Origin: Gordionus sp. m RMFG-2023
Lineage: Eukaryota; Nematomorpha; Gordioida; Chordodea; Parachordodidae
Assembly (NCBI RefSeq): GCF_954871325.1
Contig: NC_088775.1
Coordinates: 53,483,561 to 53,547,560 of the forward strand
Direction of reading: 5' to 3'
Length of the DNA stretch: 64,000 bases
This document shows positions 12,680 through 23,741 of this stretch, piece after piece. How positions within the stretch are numbered: position 1 is the first letter of the stretch; every line of letters starts with the position of its first letter. The notes below the pieces were generated by a model that saw only the letters and a list, made by a program, of their open reading frames with translations, ran no database searches and was not told the DNA's origin. Made by a program: the position numbers and the translations under genes.

Positions 12680-13110
12680 TTGGGGTTTACGATTCCTAAA
12701 ATATATAATAAGTTGGATGCAGAAAACTGCATATAAAGCCATTAATATCATTCATTCTTAATCTCGTATCTTCATAATTAATATTTTCCACTTGCCTTTG
12801 AGCATTTGAATACATTTTTTTACAATAGTCCTCAGACCTAGTGAAATAACCAAATTCTTTTGTTTACCAGTTATTGTATGTAAAATTTCATCTTTTAAAT
12901 TTGCTACTGTATATTTGATTTCCGATATCCGATAAGATTTAATGGGAGATTCTTAAATCTCTTGCAATGAAACAATTAATGTTTTCCTCAAAGATACTTT
13001 TCGTAAAATCAGAAAAAATGTTGTAGCTATATTTGACAGTAGTTTCGTTAATGTTAATAATTCCTTTAAATAGCTCACAAAAATAATCGGATTTAGTTAA
13101 AAAGCTAAGT
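12680..13110 (-). pseudogene. Possible coding relic of an unknown gene
   Basis: On the minus strand one frame reads a helical-looking segment (KSDYFCELFKGI, NINETTVKYSYNIFSDFTKS) from about 13100 to 12945. Another frame continues with EFGYFTRSEDYCKKMYSNAQ and RQVENINYEDTRLRMNDING (about 12840-12690). The residue mix is more protein-like than flanking frames. Stops separate the parts, so it is either a pseudogene or exons whose borders I cannot place. I recognise no family. Confidence 0.35.
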
Positions 13111-13558
13111 GTCATTGACATATTATTTGTGATTTTCATAATTTGTTTAACATAGTAAAAAACACCTGAGTTTCTTAAAAAAATTAATTATTTTTATGTA
13201 ATGGATTCAATGGCTATCTAATGATATAAAATATAAATTTCTATCATTTATATTTTTTTATATCTGTTTTTTTAAATAATGAAGGACGCACACCATATCT
13301 CCGGAACTAATTAAGTTAGCTTAAAAAATTAAATTGCATAAATTTTATTATAATGACGATAAGATAACATGATTGTTGCAATTCTTCCTACATCTTTAAA
13401 ACTAACTGTCCCCTCAAGTTTAAATGAATAGGCCCAAAGCTAATTCCATTTGATAATGTTAAATTTTTTAATTTAAAAGGATAAAATATTGTTGATAATG
13501 AAAGTATAGAATATTTTATATAATCCAATAATACATTATATTTAAAAATGCTTTTTAT

Positions 13559-14276
13559 TAGGGGTGTATCCGATATTTCCTATATTAAATTGATATCGGC
13601 CGATTACCGATCCGATATCATATCTAATTTTGTATTATGTAAAGATACCAATGGTTTTAATTTGTAATATACTTTTAATTAGTATAACATCTATAATTTA
13701 ATTATAGATTAACTTATGTCATTTAAATATATTATAATGATCAGTTATAGTTTATATTCAATTCTAAAAGTATATAAAATATTTTTATTGTTAAATCACT
13801 TTTTAAGTAACAACATTAATCTATATACATAATAAGTAATAAACAAATATATTATGAACTTTGAATTAATATTTAAAATAATATTTAACATTAATATATC
13901 GAAGATTTTTTTTTATAAATACCAAAATTTCCAATTTATCAGAAATCAGCCTGCAGCGATGGTAACTGTTAACATCACCAGCTTCACTAAAAACTGATTC
14001 TGGAGAGATTATCGTATACTTTTATAAACAGAATGTGCAAAAAATAACAATATGGTCGAATGTTTATTAATTATTATTATAAAAAAATATGGATTTCGAT
14101 TTTTTTATAAAAATATATGATTTTAGATATAACCTATTTTAAAAAATTTATAACATTTTATTTTTGTTAAAGATGCCATTTTATATCGGATAGGCAAATT
14201 TTATAATAATGGCCGATGACCGATATTTTAACATAGGTGAAATATCGGCCCGATAAAAAATATCGGTACATCCCTA
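13559..14276 (-). mobile_element. Deleted hAT transposon with target duplication
   Basis: Ends are TAGGGGTGTATCCGATA on the left and TATCGGTACATCCCTA on the right, an imperfect inverted pair. Flanking octamers CTTTTTAT (13551-13558) and CATTTTAT (14277-14284) match at 7 of 8 positions, the hAT target size. On the minus strand near 14010-13920 is a hATC motif (SPESVFSEAG, then RLISDKLEILV), so this 718-bp element is an internally deleted hAT keeping the transposase C-terminus. A related terminus recurs at 60265. Confidence 0.8.
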
Positions 14277-14879
14277 CATTTTATTATATATAATCTTGCA
14301 CTTACATCAAGTGCTCCAATAGTTGTTCAGTCTAGGAAAGCCCATTTTTGGAGGAAGAGTGGTTATTAATCAGAAATTTTAAAAATAGTTTGTTAAGGGG
14401 CAAATAGACATTTAACTAATTTTATATATTCTATTTTTAATGCTGTTTATATTTTAAACATGAAAGCAAAAACATGAGATTACAGTTTATTTATATTAAT
14501 ATAGATTGGAGTGGCCTAAAATTTTATTTAAAAAAAATAGGAGAAACTTATCATTTTTATTGGGATTGGATAAATCGATCACATTAAAAATAATTCTAAA
14601 AAATAGAATGCATACTTTTTATTTTGATATTATAATCATTATTTATAATTCTGTAGTGTTTATTATATATTTAATTGAATGGCAATCGTTAAGCATAAAA
14701 ATAGGCAATTCTCATATTTTGCCCCTGATTCTCCTAATAAGGATGCTAAAATTTGAATACTACTTTAGGTACTGTACTTTCTTAGAAAGTATAAATGTCA
14801 CCCAAATCACCAAGGTTCCATAAAAATCATTCTATTATTGAATTCCCATAAAAATACTAAATTATTATTGTAAACAAAA

Positions 14880-14989
14880 AATAAACCCTTTTCACAGCAT
14901 AATAGATTTCTAGGGTCATTGGATTTTTGATCATCTGCATTATTCAAAAAATCTTGGTTAATATGGATATCATTAAGGAAGTTTGTTGA
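14880..14989 (-). CDS. Candidate host exon, unrecognised
   Basis: Minus-strand acceptor GTTTTATAG is followed by an open stretch reading STNFLNDIHINQDFLNNADD then QKSNDPRNLLCCEK, up to a possible donor AAG|GGTTT or further, since the frame stays open to a TGA near 14815. Composition is protein-like. The opposite strand is also open for 105 codons (14506-14823), but that frame is rich in Ile/Phe/Tyr as expected from AT-rich noise. No family recognised. Confidence 0.35.
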
Positions 14990-15135
14990 TCTATAAAACA
15001 TTAACATATGAATTATAAAAATATATTTTAATTAGATTATAATATACCACGCCCTCTATGGTATTATTCAGTTGGTTAATTATGCCACCTTGTAAAGTAT
15101 TATTTAGTCTGTAGACCATACTAGGTGTTATTTAA

Positions 15136-15240
15136 GGGTCATTCCATAACAAATCAACAACGATTCGGCCGATCCCTTTCGATTTTTTTAAAATTTGGTA
15201 AGCAAATAAAGGTAAATGTAACTAATGTGCCTTCATTCAA
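15136..15240 (+). repeat. Isolated transposon terminus, partner of 9778
   Basis: Begins GGGTCATTCCATAACAAATC and continues TTCGGCCGATCC, matching the terminus at 9778 on the other strand. No transposase piece or second end is visible downstream, so this is a solo end or a deleted element. 15240-15700 holds nothing I can name. Confidence 0.4.
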
Positions 15241-15704
15241 TCATAATTGTAAATAACAAATTTAATATCAAAATTACGTACAAAGATTCTACTAATTTCC
15301 GGATATTTTATTTAATATGTAAGGACTAAAAACAATTTTTTGGAAATAATACGACCTTCAATTTTTAAAAAAAATTTAGTAGACATTACTAAACTCTTCC
15401 TTTATATTTATAAAAAAAATTAGTCTGGGACGCGGCTATCCTCATTCTCAAAATCGATAAAAATGTTTAGAAGTGTATAAATATTTTCCCGAATGGGGGT
15501 GTCTTTGTATAAAATTATAAGTTTTTAATGGTTTTTCTTGAACTATTTGATATGATTTAAAGGATTATTCATCTTGTAAGTGAAGATAATAATAAATGGG
15601 GCTTTCATTCAATTATAGAAATTGTGTATCGATAAAGAAATTCAATTTACTAAATTATTTATAATTTATTATATATTTGCCCATATAACATATATTTAAT
15701 GAAT

Positions 15705-16770
15705 CGCCGGGGTGGCCCAATGGGTTAGATGTATGCTTAGAAATAAAGTACGAACAAGGACGCAGGTTCAATCCTGGTAAGGAGCATAAAAACTCTCGAG
15801 TTTTTCTTCGATGACTGATGTGTAAAGACATATGGTAATATGAATTTTGGAGCTTAGAGATGACACCCCGGTCACCGACAGACCTGGACAGCCGGGTGCT
15901 AAGGATAGCTGTCCAATAAACAAAATGAAGGAAACAAATAGAAATATGAAAGCTAGTGCGTCACCCCCCCAAGCGACGCGCAGGGTGTAGACCTCCATCC
16001 TGTGAAAAGTAAAGTAAAGGTCAAAGCAAAGACAAGATTAGCAAGTTTGAATATTAGGACGCTTAAAGGTAAGACGAGAGAGTTGGCATGTTGATATAGC
16101 GTGAATACAAGGGACGAAATGGAAAGGTCAGAAAACTTTAATGATTGGAGATGGGTATAAATTATGGAATTCGTCGGTTCCTCAGTCAAGATCTAATTTC
16201 GTAGTAGAAGTCAACAGGATCTCTGATAATTCTGCATTGAATACTACACATCCTTTCAGTATATGCTCCTCAAACGGGTTGCAAAGAAGAAGAGGAAGAT
16301 GACTTTAAAGCTATCCTTGATGAAGCTGTAATGGAGATCCCTAAGGATGACCTAGTCATAATAGGTGGTGACTTAAATGCACATGTGGGAAAAGCAAGAG
16401 ATAGCTACAAAAGGTATCATGGTGGTTTTGGTGGAGAAAAAAATGATGAAAGAGAGCATATACTGAAATTTGCGCAAGCCTTCGATTTTGCCTTAACCAA
16501 CACCTACTATAGGAAAAAAGACAGTCATTTAATAACATACGAAAGTGGTACAAGGAAAACACAGATAGTACATGCTAATCTCTCGCAGAAAATATAGACT
16601 GCAAAGTCATCCCAGGAGAAGATATAGCCGCGCAATACAAGCTACAGTCATGGATTCACACATATAATAAATCCACACAAAACAGATAAAACTGAAACCA
16701 TGCATCAAATGGGGTAAATTAAAAACAATGACAGATGCCTTTGCAATCAATGCAAACATTGAAACATTAG
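15705..16770 (+). mobile_element. RTE-type LINE, 5' part, with tRNA-like head
   Basis: From 15705 the sequence has a tRNA-like head: box-A-like GGTGGCCCAATGGGTTAGAT and box B GGTTCAATCC at 15765-15774. A leader follows with GGACAGCCGGGTGC. Then the apurinic-type endonuclease appears: RLASLNIRTLKGKTREL near 16030, an eroded middle, then VIIGGDLNAHVGKARDSYKR (16350-16410), LTNTYYRKKDSHLITYESG (16490-16550), and CKVIPGEDIAAQYK near 16610. Reverse transcriptase is absent, so it is 3'-truncated. In-frame stops show it is dead. The endonuclease order matches animal RTE elements often annotated as craniofacial development protein 2-like. Confidence 0.8.
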
Positions 16771-16773
16771 ATA

Positions 16774-16815
16774 TTAGCAACTCTACTTGATCCCAGATTT
16801 CAAAATCTTAAAGTT
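16774..16815 (+). pseudogene. Small hAT transposase scrap
   Basis: LATLLDPRFQNLK matches the conserved hAT segment around LLDPRFK. It adjoins the end of the LINE fragment with nothing else recognisable nearby. A similar scrap (ASLLDPRFQKLKM) lies at 61008-61049. Confidence 0.5.
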
Positions 16816-17197
16816 ATTTCAAAATATTTAAATTCGATAAATCTGAATTCTGACTTAGTATATTTCATACTTTATATTTTTCTTGCATTCCAAATTTATT
16901 TTAATTATAATAAAAATCAATTGAATATTTCTTATATGTGTTGTTGATGTGACTCGATCTGAGTAAAAATACAATTCCTTTGTTTATTTCTGAGAATGAG
17001 AAAATACATAAATTTAACTTGGAGTGATACAGGAAATAATTTAAGATCAATTAAACTATGTTAACAATGTGTTAGAAAAGATCAGCCAAATAAATTATAA
17101 AAAAATGTAATACATTGATTTATAAATTAAATTCATTAAAAAATAAACTGATTTATAAATTAAATTCATTAAACAAAATTTTAAAATAAATATTGTG

Positions 17198-17325
17198 CCA
17201 ACACTGCCGACAATTTAATAGGCGGCGGCAAAATCGGCGCACCACTGAATGCCAATAAAAAAATTAAAAAATACCGCCACCGTCGATTGAGACATCGGTG
17301 CACAGGTCTACCTATGACTAATTAT
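17198..17325. repeat. GC-rich patch, repeated at 61.5 kb
   Basis: In otherwise very AT-rich DNA this patch has GGCGGCGGCAAAATCGGCGC and ends ATCGGTGCACAGGTCTA. A second patch at 61536-61655 ends TCGTCGGCGCACAGGTCTG. The shared end block (CGG[CT]GCACAGGTCT) suggests one repeat family, perhaps a MITE, but no target duplication is clear. From 17330 to 18750 I see nothing firm. Confidence 0.4.
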
Positions 17326-18758
17326 ATCAAGATATTAACACTTTCTAGTTATTTTTCATAAGCTTCATAATTTTGGCAAATCAAGTATGCAAAATTTTAT
17401 ATTAATAAAGCATTCATTTAGTTCAATTTATCCCAGGAATGCTCCTATGTTATTCTTTAAGTTAAACTTCTATATATTTGTTAATAAATTGCCCTAGATA
17501 AATTTAGTGAACTAAATGTATCTCATCCTCCCCAATCAATGTAACCTGCTTACATTAGAAGAGATGAGATTAAAAAATAAACAAATACAAAGGCCTTAAT
17601 AATTTCATATTCTTGCCAATAGCTACTTCTAACAACAAACAGTTTGCTCATATCACCTTTAGTTATTTTTTAAATTTGGCTTATGAAATAATATTACAAA
17701 CACTTACCTAGGGAATTCTTATTCCTTAGGCAGAATATACAAATAAACATTTTTATATATAACTATTTGTTTTTTTTAAAAACTTAGTTCAAATTTTTTT
17801 ATATTCTTTTCTTATATATCTTGTGTTTTATATATAGCAGATTTATATTTTTTATTAATTGGTAGAAGAAATTTTTATAAAATTGAATTACATTTTTATC
17901 TCCCCATTGTTTTCATTTAAAAAAAATATTTTAAAATTATATAGCCATATTTTTATTAGCTTCTTGTTTTAATTGGATAAAATAACATTGATTTGAATTT
18001 TCACTTAAACAAAATTTTACTAATTTTATTAGGTATTTTGGACATAAAAACATCAGTTAAGAAATTCAATTATTAAATTTGTAATCAATTTAATCATGCT
18101 ATGATTTGCTAAATTAATTAAAACATCCATTTCAAATCCATTTATAGAACTTCCAATTCTTTGGAAGAATTTAAAACATTAATAAATTTAAGTATAAAAT
18201 AATAATTATTATAAATTGGTGGCAAAAATTTAACCAGTAAGAGGAGCATGGTGTGGTTTAGATACTTCCTAAAAATATGTAGATTATAACAAGAAATGGA
18301 GAACTACCAATTTTTTTAGCTGTTTTAATGCCAAAAAATTAGGCATATGTCAATATTGAAATGGCCTGGTTATAACTTCTGAATTAGTACCAGATTGAGA
18401 GCTAAATTTTATAATAAACATCTTACAATATATAAAAATTCTTAAACAATAAGTTTATTGCCTTAATAAGAAAAGATTTGTAGGATCATATTGGCAAAAA
18501 AATTGGTTAAAATCAATCCAAAACATGGAGGCTGATTTCATTTGCCAATAATGACTCCTCTCTAAAATAATTCTGCTTGATAACTAACTTATTTAAAGTT
18601 TATATTAATTGAAAGATGGTGATTTTGCATAAAATAACTGTCAATCTCACACCAATTCCAAGATATTAACATTAAGTGTATATAACATATATTGATAGAT
18701 TATAATAGATGATGATTTTAGTTAAAATTAGTTCATTCTTATAAAATATTATGATTAC

Positions 18759-19268
18759 TTTCTGCCTTTGCTATTTAATTCCTTATCTTGCATAATTTGA
18801 GGTTTTTCCCATTGTGATACTTCTGTACGATTGTTAAAATAATATTTTCTACCTGATCTACTCATATGTTCACTCCAATTACAATAGTCATATATCTATA
18901 TAAATAGTAAACATTATTTGAAATTTAAACAATTTGAAACCTCTTTTTCATTTATATGATTAGAATATATATGTTCTCTTTTATCTAAAATATTCATATT
19001 AAATATACAATAAACAATAAATATAACCATTATCCTGGTAAACTTTTTTAACAATTGATGATATAGCTGGTGTCAAATGATGTTTTTCTTGATCAAATTT
19101 ATAAGATATATGGACTTGTTTAAGTCGCTTATCTTTTTTTTGTGAAATATGATTTTCAAAGTGTGTATTTTTATAATTTTTAATATCAATCCTTGTGTCG
19201 TACTCTCTTTTCAATGTGTTATATACACCATAATTATTGTATTTATCTTTGGAAGTCATTTTTATCAT
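18759..19268 (-). CDS. WAC-like WW-domain protein, 5' exons
   Basis: Three minus-strand exons read in one frame through two tiny introns. Exon A, 19268 (ATG ATA AAA ATG) to 19028, ends ...VKKVYQDN. Intron 19027-18985 is 43 nt (GT...TTTTAG). Exon B is 18984-18941. Intron 18940-18896 is 45 nt (GT...TATAG). Exon C, 18895-18759, carries the WW domain: [14 protein letters not shown] then [12 protein letters not shown], with both Trp, the YY pair and the Pro in place. It ends at AAA|GTAATC, phase 2, so more exons must follow. The WW segment fits WAC ([23 protein letters not shown], from memory) better than PRPF40 or YAP types. WAC is a nuclear adaptor linking transcription to H2B ubiquitination through the RNF20/40 complex. 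The frame is open upstream to 19388, so the start is uncertain; the Met at 19268 or 19259 is favoured because upstream residues look like translated leader. Confidence 0.72.
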
Positions 19269-19466
19269 ATTATAATCAGTGTAAATATAATTTGGTACTA
19301 TAAATATTTTGAATAACTTATTGAATTTTTTACTCTTTTGAAATAAATCAGATAAAATTGATTGGGATATATATATAACTGGTGGCATAGTTTTGATTGG
19401 TAATATTTTTTTTATAAAGTCTTGAAATAACGAGAATATATATTTTATTTTTCATCTAGGTTATGA

Positions 19467-19747
19467 TTTAATAAAGGTACTAAATGCATTAAAATATATA
19501 TTTTACTTATACTATGGAAAGGTAACGTTTTTAAAAGCGTTGACAGCGCTGTTAGAAATAGTAAGTGTATAACAATTTTTAAAGTCATAAATATAAGTTT
19601 TTAATAGGCAAAATATTAGATGATATTCCAGCCATTTTTAGAAATTTACATAATTATGCACGTAATCAACCAGCAAACCGCGAATGTAAAATTTCATTTA
19701 AAAAAATTAGAACTAGGTTTATTAATAATAATCCTAAATATCTGTAA
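19467..19747 (+). CDS. Two-exon 3' end of a small unrecognised gene
   Basis: An open frame up to 19560 ends ...FKSVDSAVRN plus one base, followed by a consensus donor GTAAGT. A 47-nt intron (19561-19607) ends TTTTTAATAG. The second exon (19608-19747) continues in phase as SKILDDIPAIFRNLHNYARN then QPANRECKISFKKIRTRF and INNNPKYL before TAA. The intron and protein-like composition support a real gene. No ATG is in frame upstream within the open stretch, although one at 19513 lies in another frame, so the 5' end is unknown. It is squeezed between the WAC-like gene's start and the end of the minus gene at 19820. Confidence 0.5.
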
Positions 19748-20283
19748 AATATAAAATCAAATTAAAATGTTAAAGTTAGAAAAATATTATCACTTCCGTT
19801 AAAATATGTATAATAAGTGTTATAATATCTTAAGCATTGCTGGGTACCAGTGTTGTTAAAATAGCGCGCTACTTTTTTCAGTAGCGGTAGCTATAGCGCG
19901 CTACTTTTTTAAAAAAATAGCGATGGCGGTAGCTCGCTACTAATTTAGAAAGTAGCGAAGTAGTTCGCTACTTTGCTACTTTTAATTTTACATAATAAAT
20001 ACATCTAAAAATAATTAAAATATATTTTTTATAAAATCTAAAATTATAATCCTTTTATTTAATTTAATTTTGAAATTTATATTTATATTTCAAAATATAC
20101 ATTATTGTTATATATTAGATATAAACAGTTGTTAAATAGCAATCTGTATTTAATTTATATTTCGCGCATTCATTAAATTATATATTTTTGAAATTCCGTT
20201 ATTGATATGTCCTTGCTTTTATCTTATTTTATATTTCATTTTACATTTTATATTAAGCATTATAAATCTTATTATGTGTGAGA

Positions 20284-20501
20284 TAGTGTTGTTAAACGTC
20301 TCGTTTTGAGCCGATTTTTAAAAACGGCTAACTCAATATTTCATCCAGAATAGTATTACGCAAGCCTGAAGATTTTGTTTGTAGAAGGAATAAAGGTTTG
20401 GACATCTATTAGCGAAATCTCGAGGCTTAGGGAATATTTTTCTGGCTAAAATATTGAGTTAGCCGTTTTTAAGGCTCAAAACGAGCCGTTTAACAACACT
20501 A
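20284..20501. mobile_element. Foldback MITE nested in the hAT
   Basis: Perfect 15-bp ends TAGTGTTGTTAAACG / CGTTTAACAACACTA, then long inverted arms (GGCTAACTCAATATT and AATATTGAGTTAGCC). An exact 8-bp duplication GTGTGAGA flanks it (20276-20283 and 20502-20509), the hAT target size. The core with AAGCCTGAAGATTTTG and ATCTATTAGCGAAAT recurs inverted at 59909-60116, with different outer ends there. Confidence 0.9.
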
Positions 20502-20503
20502 GT

Positions 20504-22370
20504 GTGAGATTGTTGAAGATATTGAAATTTCTTTGGAAAATGAGCAATATAGATGATCCTTTCCCAAAATTCAAGAAATACTTTAACCTTGAAGAAAAAA
20601 TTAATACTGGATATCGGTTTCGGTGCAAGATGTGCCGCAAAATTATCTCTTCAAATCATACGAGCAGCTTTAATTTGAAAAAACATTTAAAGGTAATATA
20701 TTAAACAAATTTAATATCAATGTGTAGGCTAATCTTTAATTTTTAAAATAAATTAAAATAAAAAACCAATCATTTTTTGTATATATTCATAAATTTTATC
20801 TAAATTATTTAAAACATTTTAAAATAGTTATTTCAATCATTTTTATGTACTTATCTCCTACATAATTTTTATTCTAAGTATTTTATAATTTTAGACTGTG
20901 CACACTTCAAATTATAAAGAGATTGAAAAATATCTCAAAAGTTTTGCGGTAATGGAAGAAGATAAACCCACTTTCAAATCAAATTTAATACAAACAAAAT
21001 TAATCAATTTGGATTCATCAACACCTGGTGTATCCCAAAAATTGGCTGACAAAGTCATTATGAACTTTATAATAGATACAGTTCAACCATTATCCTTGGT
21101 GGAAAATGATTCTTTTATAAAGATGATAAACACTTTTTCTCCACGGACCAAGATATTTTGCCGGCAGATTGATAGCAAGAATTTTGGAGAGCTTTAAGGA
21201 AATGAAAGAATCTTTGATATTAAATCTATCAGATGTCTCCTACGTCTGTACAACGGCAGATTGCTGGACTCACAATAGAAGGTAAAAATGTTTATTTTCT
21301 GATTTATAATATTTCATATTTTTAGAGCTTATTTAGGAGTAACTGCACATTGGATTGATCCTAAAAATCTTAAACGAAAATCTAGCGTTAGCTCTAAAGA
21401 GAATAATTGGCTGTCAGACTTATGACATTCTAGCCAATATTATTGCAGAAATCCATAGGTCTTACAAAATTCAAAACAAGGTTTATAAGATGATTACGGT
21501 TAATGGGTCTAATTTCCTGAAGGCCTTCAGGTTTTAAATTTATTATAATTTTTTATAATATGATATAAATAATATAGAATATTTGGGGAAGATAATAATA
21601 ATAACAATACTAGTAATATTCCTGACAAAAATATTGAAGATGGAAAACAAGAAGAGGATGATGAAATGGAGTTTGAGATAATTGATGTTCATGACATCCT
21701 TGGTTTTAAATTATTTTATATTTAATTTTTCACCAATATAAAATAAAATTTATAATATTTAGGATCTTCAATAAAGTCTTCTATGTTACCTAGCCATCAT
21801 CGTTGTTCCTGGCACAACCTAAATTTAGTTGCAGTGGATGCTGAAGAAGCATTTTTAAATGAGGATTTAAAAGAGTATCAAGATCTACATTTTCTAAATG
21901 CCAAGCTCTTTGGAATAAACAAAATAAGTCATCAAAGACGTCTGATTCAAAAAAAAATTAGGACGTTATTTATTGACACCAAACACTACAAGATGGAATA
22001 GTGTTTACAATGCTATGAAACTTTTAGCATTGTTTCTAGATGAGAAAAAAATGGAAATGAATTATATATTGGATCAAATGGGAATACAGTATTTTAATGT
22101 GGAGGAGCATACTTTTATTAAAGAATATACTGAAGTATTTTTAATTAACCTCTAGATGCTTTTTTTAAATCTAAAAATACTAATTTAAATATTTTTGATG
22201 ATTTTTTTCATATAAAAAGTTTGTTTATTAAATTTAATACTGCGTTGCCCTCAAGTGCTAGTGCTGAACGATTATTTAGTATGGCAAAGCTTATAATTTT
22301 AAACGTCGATCTAGACTTGGGGATGACAGTACTGAAATGTTATTATTATTAAAGTGCAACAATAAATAAA
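20504..22370 (+). pseudogene. BED-finger hAT transposase, intron-split and decayed
   Basis: The first exon (Met near 20540, to about 20695) gives MSNIDDPFPKFKKYFNL and a BED zinc finger CKMCRKIISSNH...LKKHL. Further coding blocks are 20895-21197, 21201-21282 (ending VSYVCTTADCWTHNRR), 21326-21534 (GVTAHWIDPKNLKRK), 21783-22001 (HHRCSWHNLNL), 21973-22155 (TTRWNSVYNAMK) and 22240-22300 (SSASAERLFSMAKL, the hATC motif). Several gaps look like short AT-rich introns ending in TAG. The C-terminal region is shortened and changes frame, so the enzyme is unlikely to work. Resembles ZBED-type hAT transposases. Confidence 0.8.
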
Positions 22371-22690
22371 TTATATATATGTAACAAATTATAGTCATGT
22401 TTTTATATCAATATTTTATTTGTGGAAATAAAGTTACGTAAAAAAAAATATTTTAAAAAAAAATCAAAGTAGCGTAAAAAGTAGCTACTAGCGCGCTACT
22501 CATTTGAAAACGATAGCGGTAGCGATAGCGCGCTACTTTTTTTTAAAAATAGCGGTAGCGATAGCGCGCTACTTCTAAAAGTAGCGTTTAACAACACTGC
22601 TGGGTACATTCTTTCTAATAGTGTCGTTAGCTTTTTCAACTTGATGAACTCATTATAAATTTGTGTAATAAGTATTATTATGCCTAAGAT

Positions 22691-22961
22691 TAGAGATCTG
22701 CAAAAGTAGGCCCGGCCCGGCCTGACCCGAACGGGCTTCGGGCCGGGTCGTGTCGGACCTTGAAATTTTTTTTAAATATATCTGAATTTATCAATTTTAT
22801 ATTAAATTTTTTTTTTGTATAAATAAATATATTTGATTTTATTTAAAAAACTAGACGTTATATAACATATATCTTTTATTTTGAGTAATTATAAAAATAA
22901 ATTTCTATATTTAAAAATTTTTTGGGCCGGGCTTGAAAATTAGGCCCGATGCAGATCACTA
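22691..22961. mobile_element. hAT-type MITE with GGCCCG ends
   Basis: Ends are TAGAGATCTGCA and, inverted, TAGTGATCTGCA, each followed by GGCCCG-rich subterminal blocks (GGCCCGGCCCGGCC near 22711, GGGCCGGGC near 22924). Flanks CCTAAGAT (22683-22690) and CCTTAGAT (22962-22969) match at 7 of 8 bases. The interior is AT-only and non-coding. Confidence 0.85.
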
Positions 22962-22972
22962 CCTTAGATATT

Positions 22973-23035
22973 GCTGAGTACATTCTCTCTTTATAATAGT
23001 ATCGCTAGCCTTTTTAACTTGATGAACTCATTACT
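22973..23035 (-). pseudogene. Diverged tandem copy of the host terminal exon
   Basis: Reads EFIKLKRLAILL on the minus strand, then passes through a stop. It matches the exon at 22600-22660 at most positions, and the matching downstream sequence (AAGG/AAGATAATAATACTTATTA-like) shows the duplicated unit was about 90 bp before the MITE landed between the copies. Probably a duplicated last exon plus 3' UTR, one copy now dead. Confidence 0.45.
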
Positions 23036-23214
23036 TATAAGTGAGAGAAAAACTATAAGGAAATTAGAAGGATGAGGGAATCTCAAATTTAGTCTTTTAG
23101 TGAAAGACTCTTAGTAAAACTTCTTTTATAATTTTTTATTAATACATTAGTATAAACATATATGATTTTTTGAAATTTGGTGAATTGAGCATTTTATATG
23201 TATGAATCAGTAGT

Positions 23215-23406
23215 AGTGTTTTTAAAAAGCCCAATTCGGGTTGATTTAAAAAAAAAAAGGCCCGATTAAGATTATAACAAAAATAACATTATATAAGCCT
23301 AAAGATTTTGCTTAGCATAAATGCTTATGCTTACAAAATATTATTTTAGCTAAAATCTTAATCTAGCCATTTTTAAAAATCTACACTAATTGAGCTTTTT
23401 AACACT
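23215..23406. mobile_element. Decayed foldback MITE
   Basis: Left end AGTGTTTTTAAAAAGCCC and right end inverse GAGCTTTTTAACACT. Internal arms are related to the MITE at 20284 (CCTAAAGATTTTGCTTAGC, AGCTAAAATCTTAATCTAGCC). Target duplication not clear. It abuts, and appears to have cut, the open frame at 23407. Confidence 0.6.
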
Positions 23407-23668
23407 TCAGTTTATCGTAACAACCAAACATATATGACATATTTCTCTTCGATTGGCTTTAATTGGCATGTGACCTTTATATACTTTATGGAATAAATCA
23501 ATTAAGCATCTTGATTGCAAGATTGCATTGCTATCAGGTGCATTTCCAATCATATATGACACAATAAATATTATGAATAGGAGATGACACAAGAAATATG
23601 TATTCTCCAAGTGTCTAAGCACATAAACTGTGAAAGTGAGAAAATAGGCACCACCGTCATTTATTTCT
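23407..23668 (-). CDS. Candidate host exon with a membrane-like segment
   Basis: On the minus strand a pyrimidine tract ending CTTCCCCCACAG is followed by an open frame from 23668 to 23407. It has a hydrophobic stretch (YFLCHLLFIIFIVSYMIGNA), then DSNAILQSRCLIDLFHKVYK and HMPIKANRREICHICLV. The Cys pair after a membrane segment is reminiscent of the approach to a DHHC palmitoyltransferase core, but the DHHC itself is not present here, so that idea is weak. The frame ends exactly where a MITE begins. Same strand as the terminal exon at 22600-22660, possibly one gene. Confidence 0.45.
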
Positions 23669-23741
23669 CTGTGGGGGAAGATAATCACTTAATCTATCTA
23701 ATACCAAAAAATCAATTTCTCTCATATATTAAGATGTAATC

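Larger units (their letters stand above)
19848..22599 (+). mobile_element. hAT transposon with perfect 8-bp target duplication
   Basis: Termini are CAGTGTTGTTAAAATAGCGC on the left and the inverse ending GTTTAACAACACTG on the right. Both are followed inward by subterminal GTAGCG / GCGCGCTAC repeats in both orientations. The octamer CTGGGTAC flanks it exactly (19840-19847 and 22600-22607). It contains a BED-finger transposase relic (20504-22370) and a nested MITE (20284-20501). The perfect duplication points to a fairly recent insertion, yet the transposase is decayed, so it was probably mobilised in trans or was damaged after insertion. Confidence 0.93.
19820..22680 (-). pseudogene. Terminal coding exon of a host gene, split by a hAT insertion
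   Basis: On the minus strand 22660-22600 reads EFIKLKKLTTLLERMYP. Skipping the hAT (19848-22599) and one copy of its 8-bp target duplication, the frame continues at 19839 as AMLKIL and stops at TAA (19820-19822). A diverged tandem copy of the same exon lies at 22973-23035 (EFIKLKRLAILL). The upstream part of the gene may be the exon at 23407-23668 on the same strand. With the insertion the C-terminus is displaced by 2.75 kb, so this copy is likely disrupted. Family unknown. Confidence 0.5.

Noticed and set aside
14506-14823. 105-codon plus-strand frame
   Set aside because: Residues are almost all Ile, Phe, Tyr, Leu, Lys and Asn as AT-rich noise gives, with no motif; an opposite-strand exon candidate nearby is slightly better.
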